A program made the position numbers and the translations under genes. Source: Kiritimatiellia bacterium (lineage in GTDB: Bacteria > Verrucomicrobiota > Kiritimatiellia > UBA8416 > JADHWI01). Taken from it: a DNA stretch of 38,167 bases. Of the stretch, positions 8,403 through 18,700 are shown in pieces; the stretch's first letter is position 1, and each line of letters starts with the position of its first letter. Under the pieces are notes generated by a model that ran no database searches, was not told the DNA's origin, and saw only the letters and a program-made list of their open reading frames with translations. The stretch covers positions 1 through 38,167 of the forward strand of contig JADHWI010000021.1 in the NCBI GenBank assembly GCA_016783565.1. The letters run 5' to 3'.

Positions 8403-9419
8403 ATGCCCGTGCATAAAGAAGATCGTATATTACTAGCCCATGGCGGAGGAGGTCGCCTGTCGCGCGATCTGATCGACGCAGAGATTGTATCCCGCTTCGG
8501 TGACGGACCACTCAAGGGCCTCCCGGACGGTGCCACGCTACCCATCTCCTCCGATCACATGGTGTTCACCACAGACAGCTTCGTGGTCCAGCCCATCGAA
8601 TTCCCAGGGGGGAACATCGGCGACCTCGCCGTGCACGGCACGGTCAACGACATCGCGGTCTGCGGCGGCGTACCACGCTGGCTCTCTCTTGGATTGATTC
8701 TTGAAGAGGGACTTCCTCTGGACCTCTTACGACGCGTGCTCGATAGCCTCAAGGCAGCCGCAGATGCATGCGATGTCACAGTGGCTACCGGCGACACCAA
8801 GGTGGTGGCGGCAGGTCAGTGTGATGGCCTCTTCATCAACACAGCCGGCGTCGGAGAGAAGCTGGAGACGTTCCAGCTCTCACCAGCCAACCTTCAACCG
8901 GGCGATCGCATATTGGTTAGCGGACCTGTGGGCGACCACGGTTTTGCCGTACTGGCCGCCAGGGAAAGCATTCATATCCAGAACGGGCCGCAGAGCGACA
9001 GCGCCCCGGTTCATCGGCTGGTTCAAGCTGCCCTGCCACAGGCGGCTGATGTACGCTTCATGCGCGACCCCACGCGGGGCGGACTGGCCTCTGTTCTCAA
9101 CGAAATGGTTGAAGATGCACCAATCGGGATTAGCCTGAAAGAAGAGCATATCCCTGTTTCACCCGGAGCCCATGCAGTCAGCGAACTTCTGGGCCTCGAT
9201 CCATTGCATGTGGCTTCAGAAGGACGCCTACTGATGGTTTGTTCCGCTACATCCGCCCCCGACATCCTGACTGCATGGCAGGCACTGCCCGAAGGACAGC
9301 AAGCCATAGAAATCGGTGAAGTCACATCCGAGGCCGGACGCGTCGTACTCCAAACGCTCATGGGTGGCCGACGCCTTGTGGATGTTCCGCGCGGTGAACT
9401 GTTGCCGAGGATCTGCTGA
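8403..9419 (+). CDS. hypE: Hydrogenase maturation factor HypE
   Basis: HypE is an ATP-dependent dehydratase of the PurM/SelD fold that turns the carbamoyl group placed on its C-terminal cysteine into thiocyanate. The 338-residue protein has the N-terminal LAHGGGG loop, the ATP-site motif DPTRGGLA near residue 220, and ends in PRIC, the conserved terminal cysteine that carries the carbamoyl group. AAAGGGA at 8396-8402 touches the ATG at 8403 and would be better placed for the in-frame GTG at 8409, so the real start may be two codons downstream. Its stop overlaps the hypA start (TGATG). Confidence 0.93.
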   Translation: MPVHKEDRILLAHGGGGRLSRDLIDAEIVSRFGDGPLKGLPDGATLPISSDHMVFTTDSFVVQPIEFPGGNIGDLAVHGTVNDIAVCGGVPRWLSLGLILEEGLPLDLLRRVLDSLKAAADACDVTVATGDTKVVAAGQCDGLFINTAGVGEKLETFQLSPANLQPGDRILVSGPVGDHGFAVLAARESIHIQNGPQSDSAPVHRLVQAALPQAADVRFMRDPTRGGLASVLNEMVEDAPIGISLKEEHIPVSPGAHAVSELLGLDPLHVASEGRLLMVCSATSAPDILTAWQALPEGQQAIEIGEVTSEAGRVVLQTLMGGRRLVDVPRGELLPRIC

Positions 9420-9850
9420 TGCATGAACTCTCCATAGCCATGGCCCTGGTGGATGATGTCGCGCGCGCACTGGAAACAGAAAATGCGATTTCTTCCGTGA
9501 CGACGGTACGTGTCCGTATCGGCAAACTCTCCGGCGTTGACGCAGAAGCCCTGAAACAGGCCTTCCCAATCGCCGCAGAAAACACCTGCTGCAACGCAGC
9601 ACAATTGGCAATCACCGAGATTGAGACACAGGCGACCTGCAACGCATGCGGTGCCGAGTTCATGCCTGAATTTGCATTCTGCATCTGCACGGCATGCAAC
9701 TCGACCGATGTAGCTATTACCGGTGGTCGCGAGCTATTACTGGAATCCATCGAATTGAATGACACGGAGCAATCCGATACGATACCTGCAAAAGGCGGAC
9801 AGGGGAGTCCCGATCAGGGCTGCCCCGACAGCCAACCGAAGGAAGGATAA
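9419..9850 (+). CDS. hypA: Nickel insertion protein HypA
   Basis: HypA is a small nickel metallochaperone that works with HypB. The N-terminal MHELSIA provides the nickel site, with H2 and E3. A zinc domain is formed by C74-x2-C77 and C90-x2-C93. HypA proteins usually end soon after the LLLESIEL-type strand, here near residue 112. This protein continues for about 30 polar residues rich in Gly, Pro, Asp and Gln, including one extra cysteine. The tail has no recognised motif. The gene overlaps hypE by one base and ends four bases before hypB. Confidence 0.93.
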   Translation: MHELSIAMALVDDVARALETENAISSVTTVRVRIGKLSGVDAEALKQAFPIAAENTCCNAAQLAITEIETQATCNACGAEFMPEFAFCICTACNSTDVAITGGRELLLESIELNDTEQSDTIPAKGGQGSPDQGCPDSQPKEG

Positions 9851-9854
9851 GACC

Positions 9855-10622
9855 ATGTGCGAAGACTGCGGCTGCGAACAGGCCCTTAACAAACACCATC
9901 ACCATCATGATCACCCTCACGATCATGACCATACGCACCCTCACAATCATGACCACACACATGACGAGCCGGAACAGCGTAAGCTTGTTCTGGAGCAGAA
10001 GATCCTTTCGCGCAACGATGAAATGGCTGCCAAGAACCGCACGTGGCTGGCCGAACGTAGCGTCGTAGCCCTCAACCTGATCTCTTCCCCCGGCTCCGGC
10101 AAGACCATGCTGCTGGAACGCACTCTTGAGCGTCTGCAGGGTAAGATTTCCTGTGCTGTCATTACGGGTGATCAGCAAACAGACAATGATGCACAGCGCC
10201 TGTCAGGAAAAGGTGCCGTCGTCAGGCAAATTGAAACATTCAGTTCCTGCCATCTTGATGCAGATCGCATCAACCAGCTCTTACCCGAGGTCGTCGAAGA
10301 CGGGGTCAAGATCCTGTTCATCGAGAATATTGGAAACCTGGTGTGCCCCTCCGCATTCGACTTGGGCGAGAACTTCAAGGTAGCTCTGCTGTCCACCACC
10401 GAAGGTGAAGACAAGCCTGTAAAGTACCCCACCCTCTTTTCCTCTGCACCAATCACAATATTGACAAAAATGGACTTGGTGGAGCACTTGGACTGGGATC
10501 TCGCAAAATGCAGGGAATACCTGCGCAAGATTCATCCGGGCGTTTTCACCTTTGAACTCAGCGCCAAGACTGGTCAGGGCATGGACACCTGGATCAACTA
10601 TCTTGAATCGCTGGTGATGTAA
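9855..10622 (+). CDS. hypB: Nickel-incorporation GTPase HypB with His-rich tract
   Basis: This 255-residue SIMIBI-class GTPase drives nickel transfer to the large subunit. The ATG at 9855 is chosen because it gives the conserved N-terminal nickel site C2-x2-C5-x-C7; the frame is open further upstream but overlaps hypA. Residues 14-36 contain 14 histidines alternating with Asp, Pro and Thr, a nickel-storage tract known from some HypB proteins and missing in E. coli HypB. The P-loop SSPGSGKT lies near residue 76. It is the last gene of the cluster, and the next gene is convergent. Confidence 0.96.
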   Translation: MCEDCGCEQALNKHHHHHDHPHDHDHTHPHNHDHTHDEPEQRKLVLEQKILSRNDEMAAKNRTWLAERSVVALNLISSPGSGKTMLLERTLERLQGKISCAVITGDQQTDNDAQRLSGKGAVVRQIETFSSCHLDADRINQLLPEVVEDGVKILFIENIGNLVCPSAFDLGENFKVALLSTTEGEDKPVKYPTLFSSAPITILTKMDLVEHLDWDLAKCREYLRKIHPGVFTFELSAKTGQGMDTWINYLESLVM

Positions 10623-10815
10623 GGATCAACATCTCCCCATCTTCTGAAGCTGAGCCAATCCGTGCGATCCAGTTCGGCAGGTTGGGAACTCCGGCAGGGA
10701 TTGCCGGGGAGCCTCACCCTCCAGATCCACCACACCACATCATCTACTCTTCTGGAGTGCGAAGCTCCTGCCCGCCTGCTCCCGACACAGGAGGGCTAGC
10801 GGGCTGAGCCTGCTG
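10623..10815. other. Convergent intergenic region with GC-rich dyads
   Basis: The 193 bp between the 3' ends of hypB and tcdA hold no convincing gene. A hairpin pairs CCGGCA (10691-10696) with TGCCGG around 10702-10707. A longer imperfect dyad near 10770-10805 pairs GCCCGC with GCGGGC around CTCC/GGAG. Neither has a clear T run. The region probably serves transcription termination from both sides, but a canonical intrinsic terminator is not visible. Confidence 0.35.
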
Positions 10816-11619
10816 CTACGCCGATTCGTTTTGCAACAGCAACCGCACCGCAGCGCTGGCGGCGGCCATGCCAAACGCCCCTGTCACAAACGCTACGCTT
10901 CCGTGGATGACATTTCTATCCTGGCAGTTATGATGCGAGTTCGCACCTCCAGGACAAACGCACTCGACGCCACACAAGGTGCCCTTGTAATCCGCATCCG
11001 GCCAAAGTACGCCCTCATCGGAAAAGATGGCCATAACACTGGCTAGCGCTTCATCGGTGAGTTTGTAATGCCGTCGCAAATACTTACGGACCACGCGACC
11101 CAAACGATCAGAATGCGTGGTCAACAGAGACGCCTCGCGTATACGCGTGGGGTCCAGCTTCGCGGCCGCACCCAGACAGGTCACCACAGGAATCCCCTTA
11201 TCGACACAAGACGCAATGAGATGAAGCTTTGCCGTCACATTGTCAATGCAATCAAGCACTACGTCAGGAGCAGGATTCAACAATTCTTCCGAAGTCTCCT
11301 TCTCGTAGAACTTCGCAGAGACATCCAAATCGAGCTCAGGATAAATGGACAGAAGACGCTCGGCCATCAATTCCGCCTTTTTCTTACCAATCGCCCCTTC
11401 GACCGCATGCAATTGTCGATTAAAGTTAGTCAGACATACCTCATCGAAATCCACGATATGCATGTGACCCACGCCAGTTCGCGCGAGAGCTTCGGCAGCG
11501 TAGCTGCCCACACCTCCAAGACCAAAAACAGCAATGCGACTGCCTTGCAATGCACGCATTCCGACTTCACCAATCAGGCGTGCGGTTCGATCAAAGCGTT
11601 TCGGTACCTTCTTCATCAT
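10816..11619 (-). CDS. tcdA: tRNA threonylcarbamoyladenosine dehydratase (ThiF/MoeB-like)
   Basis: This 267-residue E1-like enzyme of the TcdA/CsdL family uses ATP to cyclise t6A37 of ANN-decoding tRNAs into ct6A. The N-terminal nucleotide-binding loop GLGGVGS is at residues 33-39. The adenylation segment with DFDEV and TNFNRQ is at 57-69, and VVLDCIDN lies further on. A cysteine-containing stretch near the C terminus (CGVECVCPGG) is characteristic of this branch rather than of ThiF or MoeB. Its ATG overlaps the rex stop by four bases, so the two are co-transcribed. An E1-like enzyme for another sulfur carrier is less likely, as no carrier gene is nearby. Confidence 0.88.
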   Translation of the reverse strand: MMKKVPKRFDRTARLIGEVGMRALQGSRIAVFGLGGVGSYAAEALARTGVGHMHIVDFDEVCLTNFNRQLHAVEGAIGKKKAELMAERLLSIYPELDLDVSAKFYEKETSEELLNPAPDVVLDCIDNVTAKLHLIASCVDKGIPVVTCLGAAAKLDPTRIREASLLTTHSDRLGRVVRKYLRRHYKLTDEALASVMAIFSDEGVLWPDADYKGTLCGVECVCPGGANSHHNCQDRNVIHGSVAFVTGAFGMAAASAAVRLLLQNESA

Positions 11620-12251
11620 TCCTCCAGGGCCTTGATCGCATAGGAAAGCTCAAGAAGACTGGCTACAATCCTGGCATCCACCACCGCAATATCACGAGGT
11701 GTGGCAATATGCGTGATACTCAAATTCAACAACCCTGTAATCCCGGCCTCGACCAGTTCATTCGCCGCTTCCTGTGCTGCAGTTGCAGGCACGGCTAGAA
11801 TGCCAATCTTGATCTGGTTTTCTGAGACGAAAGTCTTGAGTTCCGTTGTCGGTTGGACCATCAACTCACCCACGTGAGTTCCCACTTTACGACAGTCATC
11901 ATCGAAAACACCGCAGATATCGAAACCCTGGCGCTCGAACTCACGGTGCTGCGCCAATGCGCGCCCAAGATTTCCCACCCCCATCACGATGCTGCGCCAT
12001 TGCCGATCCGCACCCAGCGCGCTCGTCAGCACCTGGACCAATCCTGCGGTCGAATAGCCGCGTTTAGACGTTCCCGAAAATTCAACATGCGAGAGATCCT
12101 GTCGCACAGTGGAACTTGTCAAACCCAGCGTCTCGGCTAGCCCGGATGAAGAGACCCACTCCTCTCCATTGCGGCACAACTCACGTGCATGGGCCAGGTA
12201 TTCCGTCATGCGTTTGACTGCTAAAGGGGGAATCGTGCTGTTAAACGGCAT
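11616..12251 (-). CDS. rex: Redox-sensing transcriptional repressor Rex
   Basis: This 211-residue repressor leaves DNA when NADH is high relative to NAD+. The N-terminal winged helix ends with the Rex signature VRQDLSHVEFSG followed by KRGY (about residues 49-66). A Rossmann domain follows with GVGNLG at 91-96 and an acidic patch FDDD near 116-119 at the end of the second strand, consistent with NAD(H) binding. The C-terminal helix used for dimer swapping is present. It heads a two-gene unit with tcdA. Candidate operators lie before hydB (52-69) and in its own promoter (12331-12344), which suggests control of the hydrogenase cluster and autoregulation. Confidence 0.93.
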   Translation of the reverse strand: MPFNSTIPPLAVKRMTEYLAHARELCRNGEEWVSSSGLAETLGLTSSTVRQDLSHVEFSGTSKRGYSTAGLVQVLTSALGADRQWRSIVMGVGNLGRALAQHREFERQGFDICGVFDDDCRKVGTHVGELMVQPTTELKTFVSENQIKIGILAVPATAAQEAANELVEAGITGLLNLSITHIATPRDIAVVDARIVASLLELSYAIKALEE

Positions 12252-12305
12252 CTTCTACTGAACCGACCTTTCTGAAACCACTCAGGGAGTACTGAAGACA
12301 TCAGA

Positions 12306-12335
12306 AGCATAGATCGGCACACCCTAATTCGTCAA
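12306..12335 (-). promoter_or_regulatory. Candidate rex-tcdA promoter
   Basis: On the reverse strand TTGACG (12335-12330) is followed after 18 nt by TATGCT (12311-12306). The -35 box matches the sigma-70 consensus in five of six positions and lies inside the Rex-like dyad. The rex start codon is about 55 nt downstream. Confidence 0.5.
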
Positions 12336-12346
12336 TTATTTAACAG
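12329..12346. promoter_or_regulatory. Rex-type operator in the rex promoter
   Basis: The core reads GTCAA (12331-12335), TTAT, TTAAC (12340-12344). It has the same spacing as the dyad before hydB and differs from GTTAA-N4-TTAAC at one base. It covers the predicted -35 box of rex, the classical position for repressor autoregulation. Binding is inferred. Confidence 0.55.
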
Positions 12347-12358
12347 GGCTATTACGCC

Positions 12359-12706
12359 TTGAACCAGGTTGAGGAAGCCGTCGATCAAAAACGCGTTGGT
12401 CGCGCCACCCCCCTTCCCTCCACAGCGGAACGCCAAATCTATCGCGAGTTGCTGCGTATCCTGGCACCGGGCGAAGCATCCTGCATCGCGTATGCCAAAA
12501 CATACGCAGCCGTAGTGGTTACGGACGACCGCGCTGCCCGACAATGCTGCACCGAACGGGACATCCCCTTCACCGGCACCATTGCCATCCTTAAAGCGTC
12601 TTGCATTGACGCCACAGTGTCACAGGAAGAGGCCAACGTCATTCTCCTGTCCATGATCGATGCAGGTTATTATTCACCCGTCCAAAACATCAGTGATCCA
12701 ATTTGA
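12359..12706 (+). pseudogene. PIN-domain protein remnant, N-terminus missing
   Basis: The 115-codon frame opens at a TTG and encodes the C-terminal two thirds of a PIN-like nuclease of the VapC/DUF3368 type: GEASCIAYA, then VVTDDRAARQC, then FTGTIAIL. The N-terminal strand with the first catalytic aspartate is absent, and an in-frame stop lies at 12341-12343, immediately upstream. No antitoxin gene is adjacent. It begins within the rex upstream region and ends 15 bp before the convergent giant gene. It is probably a decayed toxin-like gene, though a short expressed protein cannot be excluded. Confidence 0.6.
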
Positions 12707-12721
12707 GCATACCTCTTCGTG

Positions 12722-15700
12722 TTACGCCGCAACCGTAACGCGACGAGTCTTGAACCGCTGTGCAGCAAACCAGAAGCAGCCAAAGAGAATGACCGCGCCC
12801 CCACCCCATACAACGCTGTTCATCCATTGAACACTGCAACCGCGGAAGACAATTGTAACGGGCCCCATGGGATCGATCTGCAACGCGCGATGAAACACCA
12901 GCTTACGCCCTTCCTGCGGCATGGTCACATGAATGCCCGCCAGCATACCCGCAGCCGCAGCCTGTTGCTCCACCATCTTGCGCGCCACGACTTCCAACGC
13001 CTGCTTGTCTTTCTCGCTCAACTGACTCTCCATGGACTGCACATACTCCGGGGCGTAATTTCCATCAAACGCAGCCGGCTGTTGCGGCTGCGCCTGCTGA
13101 TCCGCGCTAATGATGTTGTTGGACACACGCAAAGCACCGCGCCGGTTTACAAGACCGATCTTAACTTGCTCTTTAATCAGATTCTCGAACTGCACACGTG
13201 CATCCTCATTCAAGTCAGACTGACCCTGCGAATAATTCACGGCCTCTTTCAGCGCCTGCTTAGCCTTTTGTTGCTGACCCGATCGCTGCCACGCCTCACC
13301 CGCGTTCAAAGTGTCTTTAGCGCGCTCCAGCGTCTCCTCGCGCATCTGCCGGTTCCAAGCCGCATAGTGCTCCGTCCCGAACCTGGCATTCTCCATCGCA
13401 GACTTCTCGCGACGCAATTCCATGGTGCCGCCAAACCCGAATAGACGATAGTCCGGACGCGCATAGACCTCCCATTCTATGTCGCGCAGCGGCAGTCCCT
13501 GGAATGATGGCGCCGTATATGCCATCCTGCCGAACAGTCCCCCTCCGGACTCCTGACCCGAGTAAATCATCTCAACACTCGACAAATGGCCACCATCCTC
13601 TGCTTCAAGGGGCACACAGTACAAGTCACCATCACGCGAAACCGAAACCACGCGCCCATTGACCAGCACGGACCATAGTCCGTCTGCTGTTTCGGGAAGC
13701 AATGCCTTAAGAAAACGTAGGTTCCCGACACGTAATTTGATCGTGACCTTGTTCAATGTCTGCCAATCCGGAGAGAGTATGGATTTAATACGCACATGCT
13801 GAATCTCAGCCGGCAACACCTGTGCGGACTGGTGACGCACAACCGAAAGCTGCAGGGTGTATTCTGACCGTACTGCCCGGTAGCACAGAATCGCATCCGA
13901 AAGGTCCCCGGCTCCGTAAGTGGACGGAATGTTGCGTGGGTCCTCGGCTTTAAGCCCGGCAGGATCGCCCATCGGCTCCACCTGCACACGACCCGCGCAG
14001 GTCAGGACCACATGCCCGCGTTGCGGTTCGGTTCCGACTGTCTTCAAAGGCAGAATCGTAACCTCCTTCGAGGCCGTCTCATAGGGCACCTGATACGCCA
14101 CAGTGAAACGCAAACCATTCTCCACCTTGCGATGCAAATCAATCACCCACAACCCCCTCTCCGCATCTTCCTCATGCACACGCGCGATGTGAGGACCCGA
14201 CACCGTCAAGTTCACTCCCGGTTGCGGAGCTTGAATAAAGAATTGCTTCACTCCTGCGTTCTCAATCCGGTAGCTAACAAACGCACGGCACTGCAGCATG
14301 CCTTCGGTTAGATCAACCCACTGCAGCACCTCCGGCTTCACCACCGGTGCCATGACTTCAGCCCGCAGTGTGACAGCCCAGGACGGTCGAAGAAGATTAA
14401 ACACCAGCGCACCCGGCTTAGCATTCTGCAACTCCCCTTCTTTCAGAATGTCTACCCCTCGCTGCCCCGACACCATCAGCCGAATGCCACGCTCCGCAGT
14501 CACTTCCAGTCGACCCATATGTTTCCCCGCCTCCAACACTGTCACTCTTGGCACCCTAAACTCCGATTCAACCCCTTTCTCTGCCCGTGCAATCACTAAA
14601 TTCAACTCCGTGGCATCTGTGATACGACGGCTGAAGTGTACGATTACTGTGCGCACATCGTTCGGACCGTCCTCCTCGTCCCAATGCCCCACATCACCAC
14701 CCGTCAAACTCTCTACATCAAAATCAGATGGCACCTGCATGCTCAGCGAGAACACGCCTGCCTTCAGAACGGTGACAGATAATCGGCTCGTCAGCAGCAT
14801 GCGTTCATCCCCAACAGAGACGCGTGCTGTCTCGTGCACACGCAACTCAGGCATGACTTCCTCTGTGGCCACGGAAATACTCGCCAGTTCCGGCTGGTGA
14901 TATCGAAACGTACGACGCACCCCAACGGTCATCACTTTGCTCCCCAGGGAGGCCTGCAACAGTTCCTTTACAGGGAAGTCACCAATATTCATGGGATAAA
15001 CGCCCATGACATCGTCGGCACGCAACTGAATCGTATCCGGTGCTGCCAATGCGACCGCACCTCGCTGCCGTACCGCACCGCTGACAACGGGAACCCCGAG
15101 CGTCACACTATACGGCAATCCCTGACAGGAGTGCTGCGTAACAATTCTGACCACAAAATCTATCGAAGCCGGCCGACTCATAATAGCGTCCAATTGACGA
15201 GTCTGAGGATCAAACCGCCACGTTGCCAGATCAGGAACGTCCACCGCCGTAACGCTCATGCCCTCAGGCATCTGCAAAGACAATTCACGCAGCTCGCCCT
15301 GTGCCATCTGGTACGTCACCCGGTGGGTCACTTCAACCACCCCGGGACGAAGCGATGCAATGGAATCTACAACCGTCGAAAATACCGGCTTCTCTTCCTG
15401 GCGACTACGCAGACGCGGACGCCATGTAAATACGGCACAAGGAACAGGTCCAAACACGGCATCCACTCGAGTCGCCTTTTCCACTTCCTTACGTCTAAAC
15501 AACACCGCACCCGACTGCACATCAAGATCGACTTCCGGCACATTCATGGTGACACTATTCTGCAGGTTTGGAAGTAACGGTAACTGAATGCGCCGAATTC
15601 CTTTGTCTTCGATAATCACCTGCTGCCACTTGAGTGCAATACTGTGCCGACCGGCACGTAACACCGTAATCACATGACCAAGCGGGTCCGTGCTCAACCG

Positions 15701-18700
15701 CATGTTTCTGGCATTCAGATTCACATCAGTCAGAACAACGGCTCCTGGTGCCACAACAAAACGAACAGGGGCTTCACATTCGAAAATCATCTCACAGCTC
15801 ACGGTCGCCGTAAGGGCCTCATCACGATCAGTTCCCGGCGCATCAACATGAACTGTCAGCATCTCCATAACCGGGGCATTGGTCACTGGCAAATCCAACC
15901 AACGCGGACCGGCCCACCATGCCTGCGCCGACCCAGCTATACCCCAAAGACACAACGCGAATACAACCCCGAGCATTCCGCTGCCACCTGGGTAGCCAGA
16001 CGGTGAGGGCAGATCGTTCAGAGGTTCACTCGGCGCATCCACAGGCGGGCCCAACGGAAGGTCATCCAGATCAGATTCATCGTCCACATGCCGGTGCTGC
16101 ATGGCCTCGCGCACGCGGCATGCACCCACTGCACAAGCCGTCGCAATGACCGTCACCACGCGAAGTGCCAAACGTGCCGCGCGCTTAATCACATGAACAA
16201 CCACACGCAGCAGATGTCGCAACAGTCGACCGACAAAACGACACAACACCCATACGGCCTTAACAAACCAGCGCCCTGCCACCCACACAACAACAGCAGC
16301 CAGCAGCACCACCAGAACGGACCGCCCCGCTTCAAAGGCCCACATACCACCACACAACAGTGTCGCACCAAGAGCCAGCAAGGGTGGATTCCCTTTCGCC
16401 ACAAAAGCAACTCCCAACAAGACAAATCCTGAAGCCAGACCAAAGCCCATCAAAGCAACTGAACCGCGTGGCCCAATCCAGGACGGCACAATCCGTAGCG
16501 AAATCCCTACAGGCTCCCGATCAGACAAGTTGACGGCACGCGTCAATGCCACCGTGTTGCCCTGTCGCCGCATCAACTCAAACGCATTCCGCAGCGTGCG
16601 CCCACCCCAACCATCGGCCCCTGCACCAATCAGCAGCCGCAACCACGAACGTTCGCCACTCCGACTACTGCTATCCACCACGATGGATGTCCCATCACAA
16701 CGATTCACCGACCAGCCCTGCGGCACATTCACCGACCAGCGCATAAAGGAGGCATGCGTCCCATCCAACGTGGGCGCCTGCATAGCCAACCCGCGTATCC
16801 CTGTCCCCCATAAGTGCAATTTGCCCAGACCCAGCGCATACTCCAGACGGATAGTCAACGGAGTGTTCGGATCCTGCGGACGGCTGACCGGCACCAGAAT
16901 TCCCTGCTCACTCTGCTGCGAAGGCACCTCCGTGGTCGTCCCATCAGCGGCCACGCTGACGATGGACCACAGATCAGCCCCGACCGGCAACCGGGCAACA
17001 AGGTACTGGCGCGTAGTGTTCTTGATATAGTATGTCGCGGTCGTCACCGTCTCCCCATCGCGACTGATGCGTGTGGTCATATCCAGATAATCCACCACTT
17101 GGTCGAGCAGCGTCTCCGTCGCGTAGGGCTCCACTCGAATCATGACCGCATGTGGACGACGAGTATACTTGTACGCCCGCAGAACAGGATCTGTGACCGG
17201 GGCAGCATAAGCTGCGGGGATCTCGTGTCGGTCAATTACAAAAATCGAGTCTGCCAGCGGTTCGGATTCTGAAAACTTGATACTGGCAGAACTGGCCAAT
17301 GCTACATAACCCACTTCACTATCAGTATCAACGGTCTCAATGCCCGCCACAGGCAAGACAGCACCTTCATAATCAAACTGCCGATCATAGGTAACCAACA
17401 GCGTATAATCGCCCATCACACGCTGACGCAACTCAACGGTGCAAGTCTCATCCTCGCGCTGCCATGACTCAATATCAGCACCCGTAAATTCCACCGTGTC
17501 AATATACTTGGGAATATGCAGACTGAAGGATTTCACCGGCGCACCACTGATGTGATAGGTAATGGCGGAACTCACGTACATGACCCCTTCACCCAGAGAA
17601 TACAGGTGAAACAATTCTGAATGAATGGATGACTCCTTACGCTCCATCAGCATGGAAAGCTGCCACTCGCCACTTCGATATCGAAAGGCATGCTGCGCAC
17701 CCTCTACACGCATCGGCGCAGAACCCGTATTCACCTGCTGCAAACCCTCTACTTTTCCCAACTTGAGGCGTACGCCCTGCTCTGCCGCAACCACCAGATA
17801 ACCACGCTGATCGCGCGCGCCGCGTACAATAAAACGCGGTACCGAGAAAGAGTCCCCTGCGGCGCCCAATGACTTTTCCATTCGAACATCAACCAATACC
17901 GCATCATCCACCGCCTCTCGGAAAGGCACGTAAAGAATGCGCTTCCCGTTTTCACTGCGGATATCCACATCGGCCTCAGAAATCTGCTTCCCGGAAACCG
18001 ACGTCACCGTCCATTCTGGATCTGGATCGATTTCAAACAGAATTTCACGAATAGGCGCATCGCGCACGGTCAACTCAACGGACGCGTTAAGCACCAGTTC
18101 CTGAGCTGCCATCTGAAGCGTGAGCCGATTATCTGCAGTAATGGAGGGCACGACATCCGCAGCCGAAACCGACAGCGTATACGGCACACTGGCGTACTGA
18201 TAGGCATACACACTTCGCAATGGAATCGTACGCGCATGACCGTTTCCCTGCTTAATGGCTACTGTGGGAAATGCACCGCGATCAATCTGCGTCAGACCAC
18301 CAGCCTGGTCAATCTGCAATTTCGTGGCACTGTCGGTCCCAAGCAGCAGAAAGCCGCTGGCCCTCATCACATTCAACGGCTCCAACACCGGCAAATTGAA
18401 TTCGCAGGGAAACTTGGGCAAAACCATTTCGCTCTCAATTCGCAGCTCATACAATCCCGTTCTCGGGCGAGTCAGTTTGACAAGCAGCCGCTGAGTCTGC
18501 GCTCCAGCATCTTCCAATCTCCATTCCTGGATGTCTTCACCTCGTACCTGCGTGACACTGACCCCAGGCACTCGCAATTCGAGCGCTTCCAACCCGCCCT
18601 GGATCACACGATACGAAAAGACACTATCCAACCGCAGGGCTCCAACACCGGCGGAAGCAATCGTATTGCCGGAACAGGCCACCACAAGATCCGCATCAAG

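Noticed and set aside
9759-9854. Upstream extension of hypB by 32 codons
   Set aside because: It overlaps the end of hypA and would bury the conserved N-terminal cysteine motif that defines the HypB start at 9855.
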